This document shows positions 1-6,461 of a DNA stretch of 27,828 bases, in pieces. A model generated the notes under the pieces. It did not search any database and had not been told where the DNA came from. It saw only the letters and a program-made list of their open reading frames with translations. The DNA is from JAOAFZ01 sp964407325 (GTDB taxonomy: Bacteria > Patescibacteriota > Microgenomatia > UBA1406 > GWC2-37-13): positions 1 to 27,828 of the forward strand of contig CAYOVA010000018.1 in the NCBI GenBank assembly GCA_964407325.1. The letters are read 5' to 3'. A program made the position numbers and the translations under genes. The stretch's first letter is position 1. Every line of letters begins with the position of its first letter.

Positions 1-29
1 AGCCCGAATCGCTGAACGAAAGTGCGCAG

Positions 30-54
30 GGAGGGCGGCGCCAAGCCGCCCTCC
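30..54. repeat. GC-rich perfect hairpin
   Basis: A 10-bp perfect inverted repeat (GGAGGGCGGC at 30-39, GCCGCCCTCC at 45-54) with a 5-nt loop. It has no T-tract on either side, so it is either a weak terminator for a gene ending left of the window or a structural repeat. The first 55 bases are much GC-richer than what follows. Confidence 0.5.
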
Positions 55-142
55 TGACACTACAAAACTGGTAAGAAAGAAATTTCGCTAAATAAAAAAC
101 AATTACATCAAACGACTTCGCAACAATTCCAAACAAGCCATT

Positions 143-310
143 TTACTCCGCCAACACTCCATACTGCATAAACTCACTCTGCGAGACACTTTTCTGATAT
201 TGAACTCCCAAGTAGAATCCCAAAAAAGGAAGAACTAAAAATAGTATTATTGCAACAATCCGGGATACCGGTGTTACTGAATTAAATGGATCTTTTTTGT
301 TTTTTTTCAT
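143..310 (-). CDS. Small single-span membrane protein (55 aa)
   Basis: Unrecognised by family. The preferred start is the ATG at 308-310, giving a basic N-terminus (MKKNKKDPFN) and then one hydrophobic segment at about residues 20-40 (IVAIILFLVLPFLGFYLGVQ), a Gln/Ser-rich tail and a stop. A longer reading from 397 exists, but its extra 29 residues look like non-coding translation. Short proteins of this form, a lysine-rich cytoplasmic end followed by one helix with a PFLGFYLG-like stretch, are in my recollection common in Microgenomates genomes. The basic N-terminus predicts an N-in anchor. A TATTAT box about 18 nt before the ATG could be its -10. No function is assigned. Confidence 0.55.
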   Translation of the reverse strand: MKKNKKDPFNSVTPVSRIVAIILFLVLPFLGFYLGVQYQKSVSQSEFMQYGVLAE

Positions 311-454
311 TGCACAGAACGGTAATTGATAATACAAATTTCGAGATGAATACACCTCATATTTAATCCTATCATACTCACTTGTAACATTTCTCATGCA
401 AATTTCTTATTATCGGAGTCCATAATGCCCATAGTTAACAATTAATAAAGAATT

Positions 455-667
455 ATGGGAATCATAGAGGAAACTACACAAAAAATAAGAGGGAATATCC
501 AAAAGATAAAAGGAGATATAAAAACACAGAATGGCGACCCGGTAGGTGGGTTTATAGATAAGACTAAGGGAGCGATTAATACTACGATGGCTGACCTAAA
601 GCGAAATACACGGAGGCGCCCTGCACGTAGACGATACGACCGGGATAACCTGTTTCCGCGCATTTAA
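455..667 (+). CDS. Small basic protein, possibly CsbD-like (70 aa)
   Basis: Short hydrophilic protein. Residues 1-45 are amphipathic and rich in Lys, Ile and Gly, with a KIRGNIQKIKGDI pattern reminiscent of CsbD-type stress proteins (KxKGxxKxxxGK). The C-terminus is strongly basic (KRNTRRRPARRRYDRD), which could bind nucleic acid. Evidence that this strand is the coding one: the stop is followed 7 nt later by a long hairpin with a T8 tract on the same strand. An overlapping minus-strand reading is rejected. No clear Shine-Dalgarno sequence precedes the ATG. It sits next to the DNA end-joining genes, but transcribed towards them, so it is not in their operon. The CsbD resemblance is weak and is only a suggestion. 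Confidence 0.5.
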   Translation: MGIIEETTQKIRGNIQKIKGDIKTQNGDPVGGFIDKTKGAINTTMADLKRNTRRRPARRRYDRDNLFPRI

Positions 668-673
668 CACTTG

Positions 674-728
674 AAGGGGTTGGTTTAGTTGATGAATTAT
701 GAGCATCGACTATCAATCCCTTTTTTTT
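674..728 (+). terminator. Rho-independent terminator of the 455-667 gene
   Basis: An outer stem GGGGTTG (676-682) / CAATCCC (714-720) with one wobble, and an inner 9-bp stem TAGTTGATG (686-694) / CATCGACTA (704-712) with one wobble, followed by eight T (721-728). The T-tract fits only plus-strand transcription. Confidence 0.8.
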
Positions 729-756
729 GTGGCCTCTCTATGGAAGGGGCAGCGTA

Positions 757-3279
757 TTAACCTAATTTCTTCAAACTCTTCAGCATATCAATCCCTTTGT
801 GATTCAAAAGCCCTTTCAGCACATCCCCTCTCCGCGATAATCGTCTAACAATAGTCTTTATCGTAAAATCACTGGGGTGTAGGTCTCCAGTCAGTTCATC
901 CCATTCCAGGGGAGTTGAAACTGGTGCTTTTGCAACAGGACGAACGCAGTATGGAGCTGCAATTGTTTGCCCTTCCCTGTTCTGCAAAAAATCTACGTAA
1001 ATCTTATGTTGGCGTTTCTTTGGGTCACGGACAACGCTCGTTATCTCGGGCAATTCAACATGCACCCTATTTGCCAGAATCTCTGCAAACTGCTTTGACT
1101 GTTCATGGGTGTACTTTGCTTTTAGCGGGATAAGGATATGCAACCCGGTTTTACCGGAAGTTTTCAAAAACCCGTCGATTTCTGCACTATCTAATATTTC
1201 TTTTACCCATTTTGCTGTTCTGATAACTTCTTTGAAGGGTATTCCCTCGGGATCCAAATCTAGTACCATATAATCGGGCTTCTCTTTATGCTGGTACCGT
1301 GCATTCCACGGATTCAGTTCAATACAGCCCAAGTTTACAGTGTAGAGCAATGTATCAAGGTTGTTACAGATTAACCAGTGAATATCATCCTTATCACTTT
1401 CTGAATATATAGGCACTGTTTTTACCCAGTCTGGTTTATTTATCAAGTCCTTTTGAAAGAAACTCTCGCCGTTGATGCCGTTGGGATGCCTGTTTAACGA
1501 AAGAGGGCGGTCTTTTAAGTACGGCAAAATATAGTCTGAAACTCGTTCATAGTAATCCAGTAGATCCCCTTTAGTATAACCTTCTTCCGGCCAATACACT
1601 TTATGCAAGTTTGTTAGCAGTGCTTTTCCTTTTTGTACGCCATTTCCCCCTTGACTAATCATCTTTACCTTTGGATGTTCAGCCACCTTCTCAAACGTCA
1701 CCTCTTCCGGTTTTTTATCTTCCCGTAAGCCCAGATAAATCGGCTGGCGCATCATTCCTTCATTGGTCCATTCACTAAACTTTACCTGAACTACTACCTC
1801 GGGTTTTACCCAGGTTGCTGGAGTATTCGTTTTAGGAGTAACCTGAAACGGAGATTTCTTCTGTAGTAACGGTTCCAAAAGCTTTCGGAGATTGCGTAAC
1901 TTTTGCGTATCAAATCCTCCACCGGTATGCCCGACATAGCGCAGTTCTTTATTGTCATAGATTCCTAAAATTAACGCACCAAACTCTTCCCTATTCCCTT
2001 TAGGTTGGGTAAATCCACACACAATGGCTTCCTGCATCTGGACATTTTTAATTTTCAGCCAATCCAGTGTTCGTTTTGAAACATACGCGCTGTCTTTTCG
2101 CTTGGCTATAACCCCTTCCAGCCCGTTTTTCTTTGCTTTTGCATACAACTTAATACCTTCTTCTGCAATATGATCGCTGTATTTTATTACATCGCTTGTG
2201 GGGAGTATCTGTTTAAGAAACCGCTTTCGTTCCAGCAAAGGTAGTTGGCGAATATCGTATCCATCTAAATACAGCAAATCGAATACATAGTATATAAGTC
2301 GTTTGTCCTTCCGTTGCCCGTAATCCTGCAGCGCCTGAAAGCTCGCTTTCCCGTTGCGATCCATGGCAACAATTTCACCATCTAAAACAACATTGTGGTG
2401 AATCGCTTCCAGCTCCTCCATAACAACCGGAAAGCGATCGTTAAACTCCTGGTTATTGCGAGAATACAGTCGTATCGATCTCTCTTCTATTTGAGCAATT
2501 GCCCGATACCCATCCCATTTTATCTCATAGACATAATTGAAATCATCGAAGGGAGTGTCAGCCAGTTCTGCCAGCATTGGCTTGACTTCTTTTGGCATCG
2601 GGTCTTTTTCCGGCCTTTTTGAAGAACTTCGAGCAAAACTTTTCACCTTCACGTCTTTCCCCTTTTTCCAGACATGCGATTCATCAACTTCATCTACTGT
2701 TCTCCCGGTTTTTACTGATTCATCTTCTTCGGTTATGTCTTTTGTACTTGCAAATTCATCTTTATGCTTTATAAGCAGCCAATTTTTCGGGTCGCGCTTA
2801 ATTTGCACCAGTGCAAACTCCCCCTGTACCTTTTTCCCGTGCATTTTAAATTTTAGACTACCATGGTTGAGTTGTTCTAATAAGTACTTTTCATCATCCA
2901 TTCCTTCTGGCCGTGGATGTTTAGGATCTTCGATGGGTTCATACCAGCCTTCATCCCACACAATCACGTTGCCGCCACCATATTCTCCCTTCGGGATTAC
3001 GCCTTCAAAGGTACGATAGTCCCAGGGGTGGTCTTCCACATGTACTGCCAGCCGTTTATCTTCTGGATTTAACGAAGGTCCTTTTGGTACAGCCCAACTT
3101 TTTAACACACCTTCTATTTCCAAACGAAAATCGTAGTGAAGACGGGTGGCATCGTGTTTTTGCACAACAAAAATCAGTTTTTTCCGGCCTTGTCTGCGGC
3201 CAATGCGCTTATGTAGTGTTCCTTTGGGTTCCGGTGTTTTAGAAAACCGGCGCTTTTTATGATAGGTTTCTAACCCCAT
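757..3279 (-). CDS. ligD: Multifunctional NHEJ ligase LigD (PE-LIG-POL)
   Basis: ATP-dependent ligase of bacterial non-homologous end joining; it trims, fills and seals breaks held by Ku. Start taken at the ATG at 3277-3279 (840 aa); an in-frame TTG lies 12 nt upstream. Domain order is as in Pseudomonas LigD. 1) 3'-phosphoesterase at about residues 30-165, with the expected H42, H48, D50, R52, H84 and Y88. 2) Ligase at about 230-530: nucleotidyl lysine K254 in EIKWDGYR, motif III DGE at 300-302, motif IV EGVIAK at 388-393, motif V WLKIK with K409 and K411, then an OB fold. 3) AEP-type primase/polymerase at about 550-840: metal acids D674 and D676 in LDLDP, SGKTGLH ending at H714, and D763 in YVDF. 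All catalytic residues appear present. It begins 15 nt after the ku stop, so the two are co-transcribed. It is unusual for a reduced genome. Confidence 0.95.
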   Translation of the reverse strand: MGLETYHKKRRFSKTPEPKGTLHKRIGRRQGRKKLIFVVQKHDATRLHYDFRLEIEGVLKSWAVPKGPSLNPEDKRLAVHVEDHPWDYRTFEGVIPKGEYGGGNVIVWDEGWYEPIEDPKHPRPEGMDDEKYLLEQLNHGSLKFKMHGKKVQGEFALVQIKRDPKNWLLIKHKDEFASTKDITEEDESVKTGRTVDEVDESHVWKKGKDVKVKSFARSSSKRPEKDPMPKEVKPMLAELADTPFDDFNYVYEIKWDGYRAIAQIEERSIRLYSRNNQEFNDRFPVVMEELEAIHHNVVLDGEIVAMDRNGKASFQALQDYGQRKDKRLIYYVFDLLYLDGYDIRQLPLLERKRFLKQILPTSDVIKYSDHIAEEGIKLYAKAKKNGLEGVIAKRKDSAYVSKRTLDWLKIKNVQMQEAIVCGFTQPKGNREEFGALILGIYDNKELRYVGHTGGGFDTQKLRNLRKLLEPLLQKKSPFQVTPKTNTPATWVKPEVVVQVKFSEWTNEGMMRQPIYLGLREDKKPEEVTFEKVAEHPKVKMISQGGNGVQKGKALLTNLHKVYWPEEGYTKGDLLDYYERVSDYILPYLKDRPLSLNRHPNGINGESFFQKDLINKPDWVKTVPIYSESDKDDIHWLICNNLDTLLYTVNLGCIELNPWNARYQHKEKPDYMVLDLDPEGIPFKEVIRTAKWVKEILDSAEIDGFLKTSGKTGLHILIPLKAKYTHEQSKQFAEILANRVHVELPEITSVVRDPKKRQHKIYVDFLQNREGQTIAAPYCVRPVAKAPVSTPLEWDELTGDLHPSDFTIKTIVRRLSRRGDVLKGLLNHKGIDMLKSLKKLG

Positions 3280-3294
3280 AGTGCTATACAATTG

Positions 3295-4074
3295 TTAAGC
3301 AGTAGCTCGTCTCCGATTTTGGAGGCTTGCTTCAAGCTGTGCTACCAGATCTGTCGGGTCGGTTGGTTTGGGAGCTTTTGGGAGCGGTTTCAATTTTTTA
3401 CCTTTTGCCTTGGCAGCTATTATTCTATGGAGGGCAGCAGAATAGGTATCTTCAAAATCTTCCGGTTTAAATTTGCCTTCCTCTTGCTCTACCAGCTTTA
3501 CAGCCATTTCTATTTCTTTTCGACTAACATCGACTTTGTGTGGTATTTTCAGATCTTTCGTTGGACGAATCTGATCCTGAAAGCGGAGCTGATTCAGAAT
3601 TAGAATGTCATTGTACGGTTTTAACATTACCAAATCTTCTTTATTGCGGAATACAAAAGAAGCAACTGCTACTTTTTTTGCCTGGCTTAATGCTTCACGC
3701 AGCAATACATAGGCCTTTTCTGCTCCTTTGTCAGGTTCAAGATAATAGGGTTTTTCAAAGTAAATGGAATCTATTTCCTTTTCATCTACAAATTCTTCAA
3801 TGTCGATTGTGTCAGATTTTTCCGGCGCCGCACGCTTAAAATCTTCTTTATCCAACACAACATAATCTCCTTCGCGATACTCATAGCCTTTGACAATGTC
3901 ACTATAGGGAACTTCTTCACCGGTTGCACGACATACTCTTACAAAGTTAATCGGGCACAAATCATCTTTACGCAGCATATCAAAATCCAATGAACGGTCT
4001 TTTGTAGCAGAATACAACGAAATAGGAATGTTTATGAGTCCAAAACTAATTGAACCTGACCATAATGACCTCAT
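3295..4074 (-). CDS. ku: Ku DNA end-binding protein
   Basis: Bacterial Ku homodimer subunit; it encircles double-strand break ends and recruits LigD. The start at ATG 4072-4074 gives 259 aa beginning MRSLWSGSISFGLINIPISL, the standard Ku N-terminus. The longer reading upstream runs through the promoter and the terminator of the pilus operon and is rejected. Visible features: the Ku core beta-barrel at about residues 5-190 (SGSISFGLINIPISLY; a YYLEPDKGAEKAY strand-turn; LRF-DQIR), then a helical region with IEMAVKLVEQ. The Lys/Pro-rich C-terminal tail (AKAKGKKLKPLPKAPKP) is a typical bacterial Ku extension that contacts DNA or LigD. It is the first gene of a ku-ligD operon, and its TACAAT box lies only 7 nt before the ATG, so the message is probably leaderless. 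Confidence 0.95.
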   Translation of the reverse strand: MRSLWSGSISFGLINIPISLYSATKDRSLDFDMLRKDDLCPINFVRVCRATGEEVPYSDIVKGYEYREGDYVVLDKEDFKRAAPEKSDTIDIEEFVDEKEIDSIYFEKPYYLEPDKGAEKAYVLLREALSQAKKVAVASFVFRNKEDLVMLKPYNDILILNQLRFQDQIRPTKDLKIPHKVDVSRKEIEMAVKLVEQEEGKFKPEDFEDTYSAALHRIIAAKAKGKKLKPLPKAPKPTDPTDLVAQLEASLQNRRRATA

Positions 4075-4081
4075 ATTGTTT

Positions 4082-4090
4082 ATTGTAGCA
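4082..4090 (-). promoter_or_regulatory. Extended -10 promoter of ku
   Basis: On the minus strand TGC-TACAAT, ending 7 nt before the ku ATG, with no convincing -35. The predicted start site falls at or next to the ATG, so the mRNA would be leaderless. Confidence 0.65.
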
Positions 4091-4128
4091 AACGAAGTGA
4101 GACAAATAACAGCTAAATGTCCTCCCAT

Positions 4129-4155
4129 AAAAAAACCGGCTCCCGAAGGAGCCGG
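4129..4155 (-). terminator. Terminator of the pilus operon
   Basis: Perfect 8-bp stem CCGGCTCC / GGAGCCGG with a 4-nt loop (TTCG on the transcribed strand), followed on the minus strand by seven T. It lies 19 nt beyond the stop of the major pilin gene and insulates ku from the pilus operon. Confidence 0.92.
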
Positions 4156-4174
4156 CTTGAGTTTCAATGAAAAG

Positions 4175-4603
4175 TTAGCGTGATACCTGAACGGTAACGC
4201 CGTTTTCAGCATCGGGAGCACTTACGGTAATAATTCCGTTTGCATCGACTTCGACAAAGTAACCAGTATTCGCAGCGGTTCCACCACTTGGATCCATAGG
4301 CATGGATTCGAGGAATGCAGCAAGAGGAGTTGCTAAGTTATCACAAGTAGCACAAGTTCCGATTTCCGTTGCAGCCTGACCTGTTGCCAGTCCCGCAGGG
4401 AGGGCTCCGTCATTATCTACGATGGACTGGTGAATAGCAGTAAGGATACTGTTAATATCGCTAAACCGGCGGGCATTACGAGCATCTGCGAATCTACCGA
4501 CTGGATTCAACGCAACAAACACAACTGTTGATAGAATTGCCACAATTGCAATTACAACTAACAACTCGATCAGAGTAAAGCCTTTCCGGTTTAGTTTTTT
4601 CAT
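4175..4603 (-). CDS. Type IV pilin (probable major pilin, 142 aa)
   Basis: Class III signal peptide MKKLNRKG cleaved before FTLIELLVVIAIVAIL, with the invariant Glu at mature position 5 and a hydrophobic helix that anchors the subunit and packs the pilus core. The rest is a small globular head: a helical stretch with ARNARRFSDINSILTAI, a CATC pair in the middle (residues about 83-86), and a short C-terminal sheet (GYFVEVDANGIITVSAP). The pattern LNPVGRFADARNARR after the helix is common in pseudopilins of CPR bacteria and resembles type II secretion GspG. As the simplest pilin, last in the cluster and with a possible promoter of its own, it is the likely major subunit; this role is inferred. 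The strong terminator 19 nt downstream ends the operon. Confidence 0.88.
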   Translation of the reverse strand: MKKLNRKGFTLIELLVVIAIVAILSTVVFVALNPVGRFADARNARRFSDINSILTAIHQSIVDNDGALPAGLATGQAATEIGTCATCDNLATPLAAFLESMPMDPSGGTAANTGYFVEVDANGIITVSAPDAENGVTVQVSR

Positions 4604-4611
4604 TATATTAA

Positions 4612-4617
4612 AGTATA
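4612..4617 (-). promoter_or_regulatory. Possible internal promoter of the pilin gene
   Basis: TATACT on the minus strand, 8 nt before the pilin ATG, in the short gap after the preceding stop. It would allow extra leaderless pilin transcript. No -35 is evident. Confidence 0.35.
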
Positions 4618-4623
4618 AAATGA

Positions 4624-4903
4624 TTAATTTGTATCGCCTACAATAATAAGTAAATCAGAACTGCTGGTTGCTGTCAATACTTCTCCTGTAGCGACCTCAT
4701 AATCTTGCAATAACTCCGTTAGTCTTTCAATTAAAACTGCTGAATTAGAACTTTCTTTTACTTGAATAATAGTTTGAGTATAGTCGTCACGGTCTGCATT
4801 TCCTGTTTCAATATCCTCAAAACCTGCCTCTTCCAGGATAGCTGCCACTGAGGCGGCCATACCTGCGGTCTCTGTGCCATTTAGCACTTCTACTGCGTAC
4901 GAA
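4624..4903 (-). CDS. LytR_C-domain protein, 5' end lost in gap
   Basis: Partial: the reading frame enters from the N gap and ends at 4624. The visible part, VEVLNGTETAGMAASVAAIL followed by FEDIETGNADRDDYTQTII, matches the LytR_cpsA_psr C-terminal domain (VxVxNGTxxxGxAxxxAxxLxxxGF...). A GTG at 4885-4887 could be read as a start, but the in-frame codons between it and the gap (SYAVE) continue the first beta strand of the domain, so the true start is in the gap. In CPR pilus clusters this domain follows PilM/PilN-like proteins, sometimes fused to them; whether it is joined to the upstream PilM-like protein cannot be told because the gap length is arbitrary. It ends 20 nt before the pilin ATG. 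Confidence 0.7.
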
Positions 4904-5003
4904 NNNNNNNNNNNNNNNNNNNNNNNNNNNNNNNNNNNNNNNNNNNNNNNNNNNNNNNNNNNNNNNNNNNNNNNNNNNNNNNNNNNNNNNNNNNNNNNNN
5001 NNN
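4904..5003. other. Assembly gap (100 N)
   Basis: Exactly 100 unresolved bases, the conventional filler for a scaffold join of unknown length. It interrupts the pilus operon between the PilM-like and LytR_C genes. Whole genes such as pilN or pilO equivalents could be hidden here. Confidence 0.97.
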
Positions 5004-5557
5004 AGCTTCACATCGGCAAGTTCAATATTTAGTGTTTTATTATCGTCTCCTTTAATATCCCGTTTTTGAGCAATACCAATATAGGGATCTCGATTTCGCA
5101 CTTTTGCAATGGCGGCTGGTTCTACTGCTACAACTTTGCATCCCAAAGTGCGGAAGGCGTTACTGAGCAACTGAAATTTTTCCATAACAGGTGCAAATAC
5201 CAGCACACTTTTTGAACCACGTCGGCCATTTGTGATAATATAATCCCAGTTCCAGTCGCTTAGGTCCTCAGGAATAAGGTATCTGATACTTTCGTATACA
5301 GCGCTCCTTTCCTGAGCAGGAGGTGTGTTTTTAGGTATTGTAAGCGTAGTAACGTAGGATATATCTTCACCTAAAAGAAGCAGAACAGTATTTGTTTTAA
5401 GCTTTGCAAGAACATCTTTTAACACATCTTCAAGTGTCTCCGGTGTCCAGGCTACTTCGCCGGTTGTTTTTACCTTTGGGCGAATACCGCCACCCACAAT
5501 TGCACCTTCGATGGTTTTGCTGGTTACTGAAATAATTTTTTTTTCTTCTCCAAACAT
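5004..5557 (-). CDS. PilM-like pilus assembly protein, 3' end lost in gap
   Basis: Partial; 184 residues are visible from the ATG at 5555-5557. The N-terminus (KIISVTSKTIEGAIVGGG) resembles the first actin-fold strands of PilM (xxDIGxxxIKxxx) but lacks the usual Asp-Gly phosphate motif. Next come a strand, VLLLLGEDISYVTTLTIP, and then ERSAVYESIRYLIPEDLSDW, which parallels the PilM segment where the tetrapeptide EAxxYIP starts the subdomain. A VLVFAPVMEKFQLLSNAFRT helix and VVAVEPAAIAKVRN follow, matching the PilM GLxxxxIEPxxxA region. PilM recruits PilN/O in the cytoplasm in classical systems. The upstream stop is 2 nt before the ATG. The assignment rests on pattern and position; the C-terminal half is missing. 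Confidence 0.55.
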
Positions 5558-5559
5558 AG

Positions 5560-5934
5560 TTACAGTTCCTGCCAGTTTGTAATAGTAAATGTATCTCCCC
5601 TGGTTGCGGAAACCTGAACGCTCTTTGTATAGTTGTTAACTGTTCCAGATACCGTAAAAGTCCAGTTGTTTCCTGTATTAGAATTTATTGTAACAGAACA
5701 GGAACCTTCAGGAATAGTGACGGTTGCAGATAGCGAAGCAACTCTATTCAGTCGAATCAACGCATTTTCCGTACACCCCTCAACCAGCTGCAATGATTCC
5801 TGACCTTTCTTATGGGAAAGCGCCGTTTGAATTTCGTTAATTGACTGTAAGGCTACAGCCGTGCCGATTATTACTGCTACTGCCGAAATAACCAGTATCG
5901 AAGCAATCGCGATGTATCCTTTTTGGTGTTGCAT
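5560..5934 (-). CDS. PilX-like minor pilin (124 aa)
   Basis: The start at ATG 5932-5934 lies one base after the upstream stop (TAA-T-ATG). The N-terminus MQHQKG followed by YIAIASILVISAVAVIIGTA looks like a class III signal peptide with a hydrophobic helix, but there is no Glu at mature position 5, as in PilX-type proteins. A conserved helix follows (SLQLVEGCTENALIRLNR), with a Cys at about residue 54, and the tail is Ser/Thr/Asn-rich beta (SCSVTINSNTGNNWTFTVSG). The motif EGCTENALIRL is, from memory, frequent in CPR pilus operons. PilX-like minor pilins form the priming complex at the pilus tip in other bacteria; that role is inferred here from position. A longer upstream reading would overlap the previous gene and is rejected. 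Confidence 0.75.
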   Translation of the reverse strand: MQHQKGYIAIASILVISAVAVIIGTAVALQSINEIQTALSHKKGQESLQLVEGCTENALIRLNRVASLSATVTIPEGSCSVTINSNTGNNWTFTVSGTVNNYTKSVQVSATRGDTFTITNWQEL

Positions 5935-5935
5935 A

Positions 5936-6460
5936 TTATCGTGAACGTAACTCCGCGGCGCCGGAATAGGTTTGGGTCTTTTGCCATTCCCGGCGTGCGC
6001 CTGTTGAACTAACGGTAAATGAATATAATACGTTTTGTGAAACAGTTCCACTTGTTCTGTTGGTAAAGGTGAGTCCGGAAAACGTAACCTGATTGCTGGT
6101 AAGCGGCTGGTCGTTAGTCATAGATGCGCAGGTTGCAGAACCGCCGCCCCAGGCAATGCGCAATCGCCCTGCGGAAACATAAATGCGAGTTGGATTGCGG
6201 GCGGTTACAGGAGACGCAAGGCAGAGGCTGGTTGCCGTTAATGAATTGATTGCTGAAGCCTGTCTAATCTCCATGGCAATACGTTTGCTTGCCAGTCGCA
6301 GATTATGGTTTACTTCCATTTGCACATTTGATTTGGCTCCGGCAAAGATAATATCCCACCCGAATCGCACAGTTCCGGAAATAAAAATGGACACAAGAGC
6401 GATATAGAGTATTAACTCGACGAGCGTAAATCCCCCGTTCTGGTGGAATGCCTTGTTCAT
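5936..6460 (-). CDS. PilW/GspJ-like minor pseudopilin (174 aa)
   Basis: The ATG at 6458-6460 is one base after the preceding stop. The N-terminus MNKAFHQNGG is cleaved before FTLVELILYIALVSIFISGT, with Glu at mature position 5; the LILYIALVSIF form is characteristic of PilW/GspJ-type minor pilins. A long amphipathic helix (VNHNLRLASKRIAMEIRQAS) is followed by a beta-rich head with two Cys (about residues 80 and 110) and a C-terminal RREWQKTQTYSGAAELRSR. In other systems GspJ/PilW is part of the tip-initiating complex with GspI/PilV, GspK/PilX and GspH/FimT, all of which have counterparts next door here. An earlier ATG at 6496 would add 12 residues and overlap the upstream gene, so it is not chosen. 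Confidence 0.8.
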   Translation of the reverse strand: MNKAFHQNGGFTLVELILYIALVSIFISGTVRFGWDIIFAGAKSNVQMEVNHNLRLASKRIAMEIRQASAINSLTATSLCLASPVTARNPTRIYVSAGRLRIAWGGGSATCASMTNDQPLTSNQVTFSGLTFTNRTSGTVSQNVLYSFTVSSTGARREWQKTQTYSGAAELRSR

Positions 6461-6461
6461 A

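Noticed and set aside
442..663. A 73-aa minus-strand reading frame opposite the 70-aa gene
   Set aside because: The strong terminator just downstream supports the plus strand, and the minus product is an Arg-rich then hydrophobic string typical of an antisense shadow.
4075..4221. A longer N-terminus for Ku
   Set aside because: The extra 49 residues cover the ku -10 box and the pilus terminator, and Ku family proteins begin at MRSLWSGSISFGL.
4817..4903. Reading through the N gap from the PilM-like gene
   Set aside because: The gap length is arbitrary, so the frame after it is meaningless; the tail obtained is Arg-rich nonsense, while the real frame there is LytR_C.
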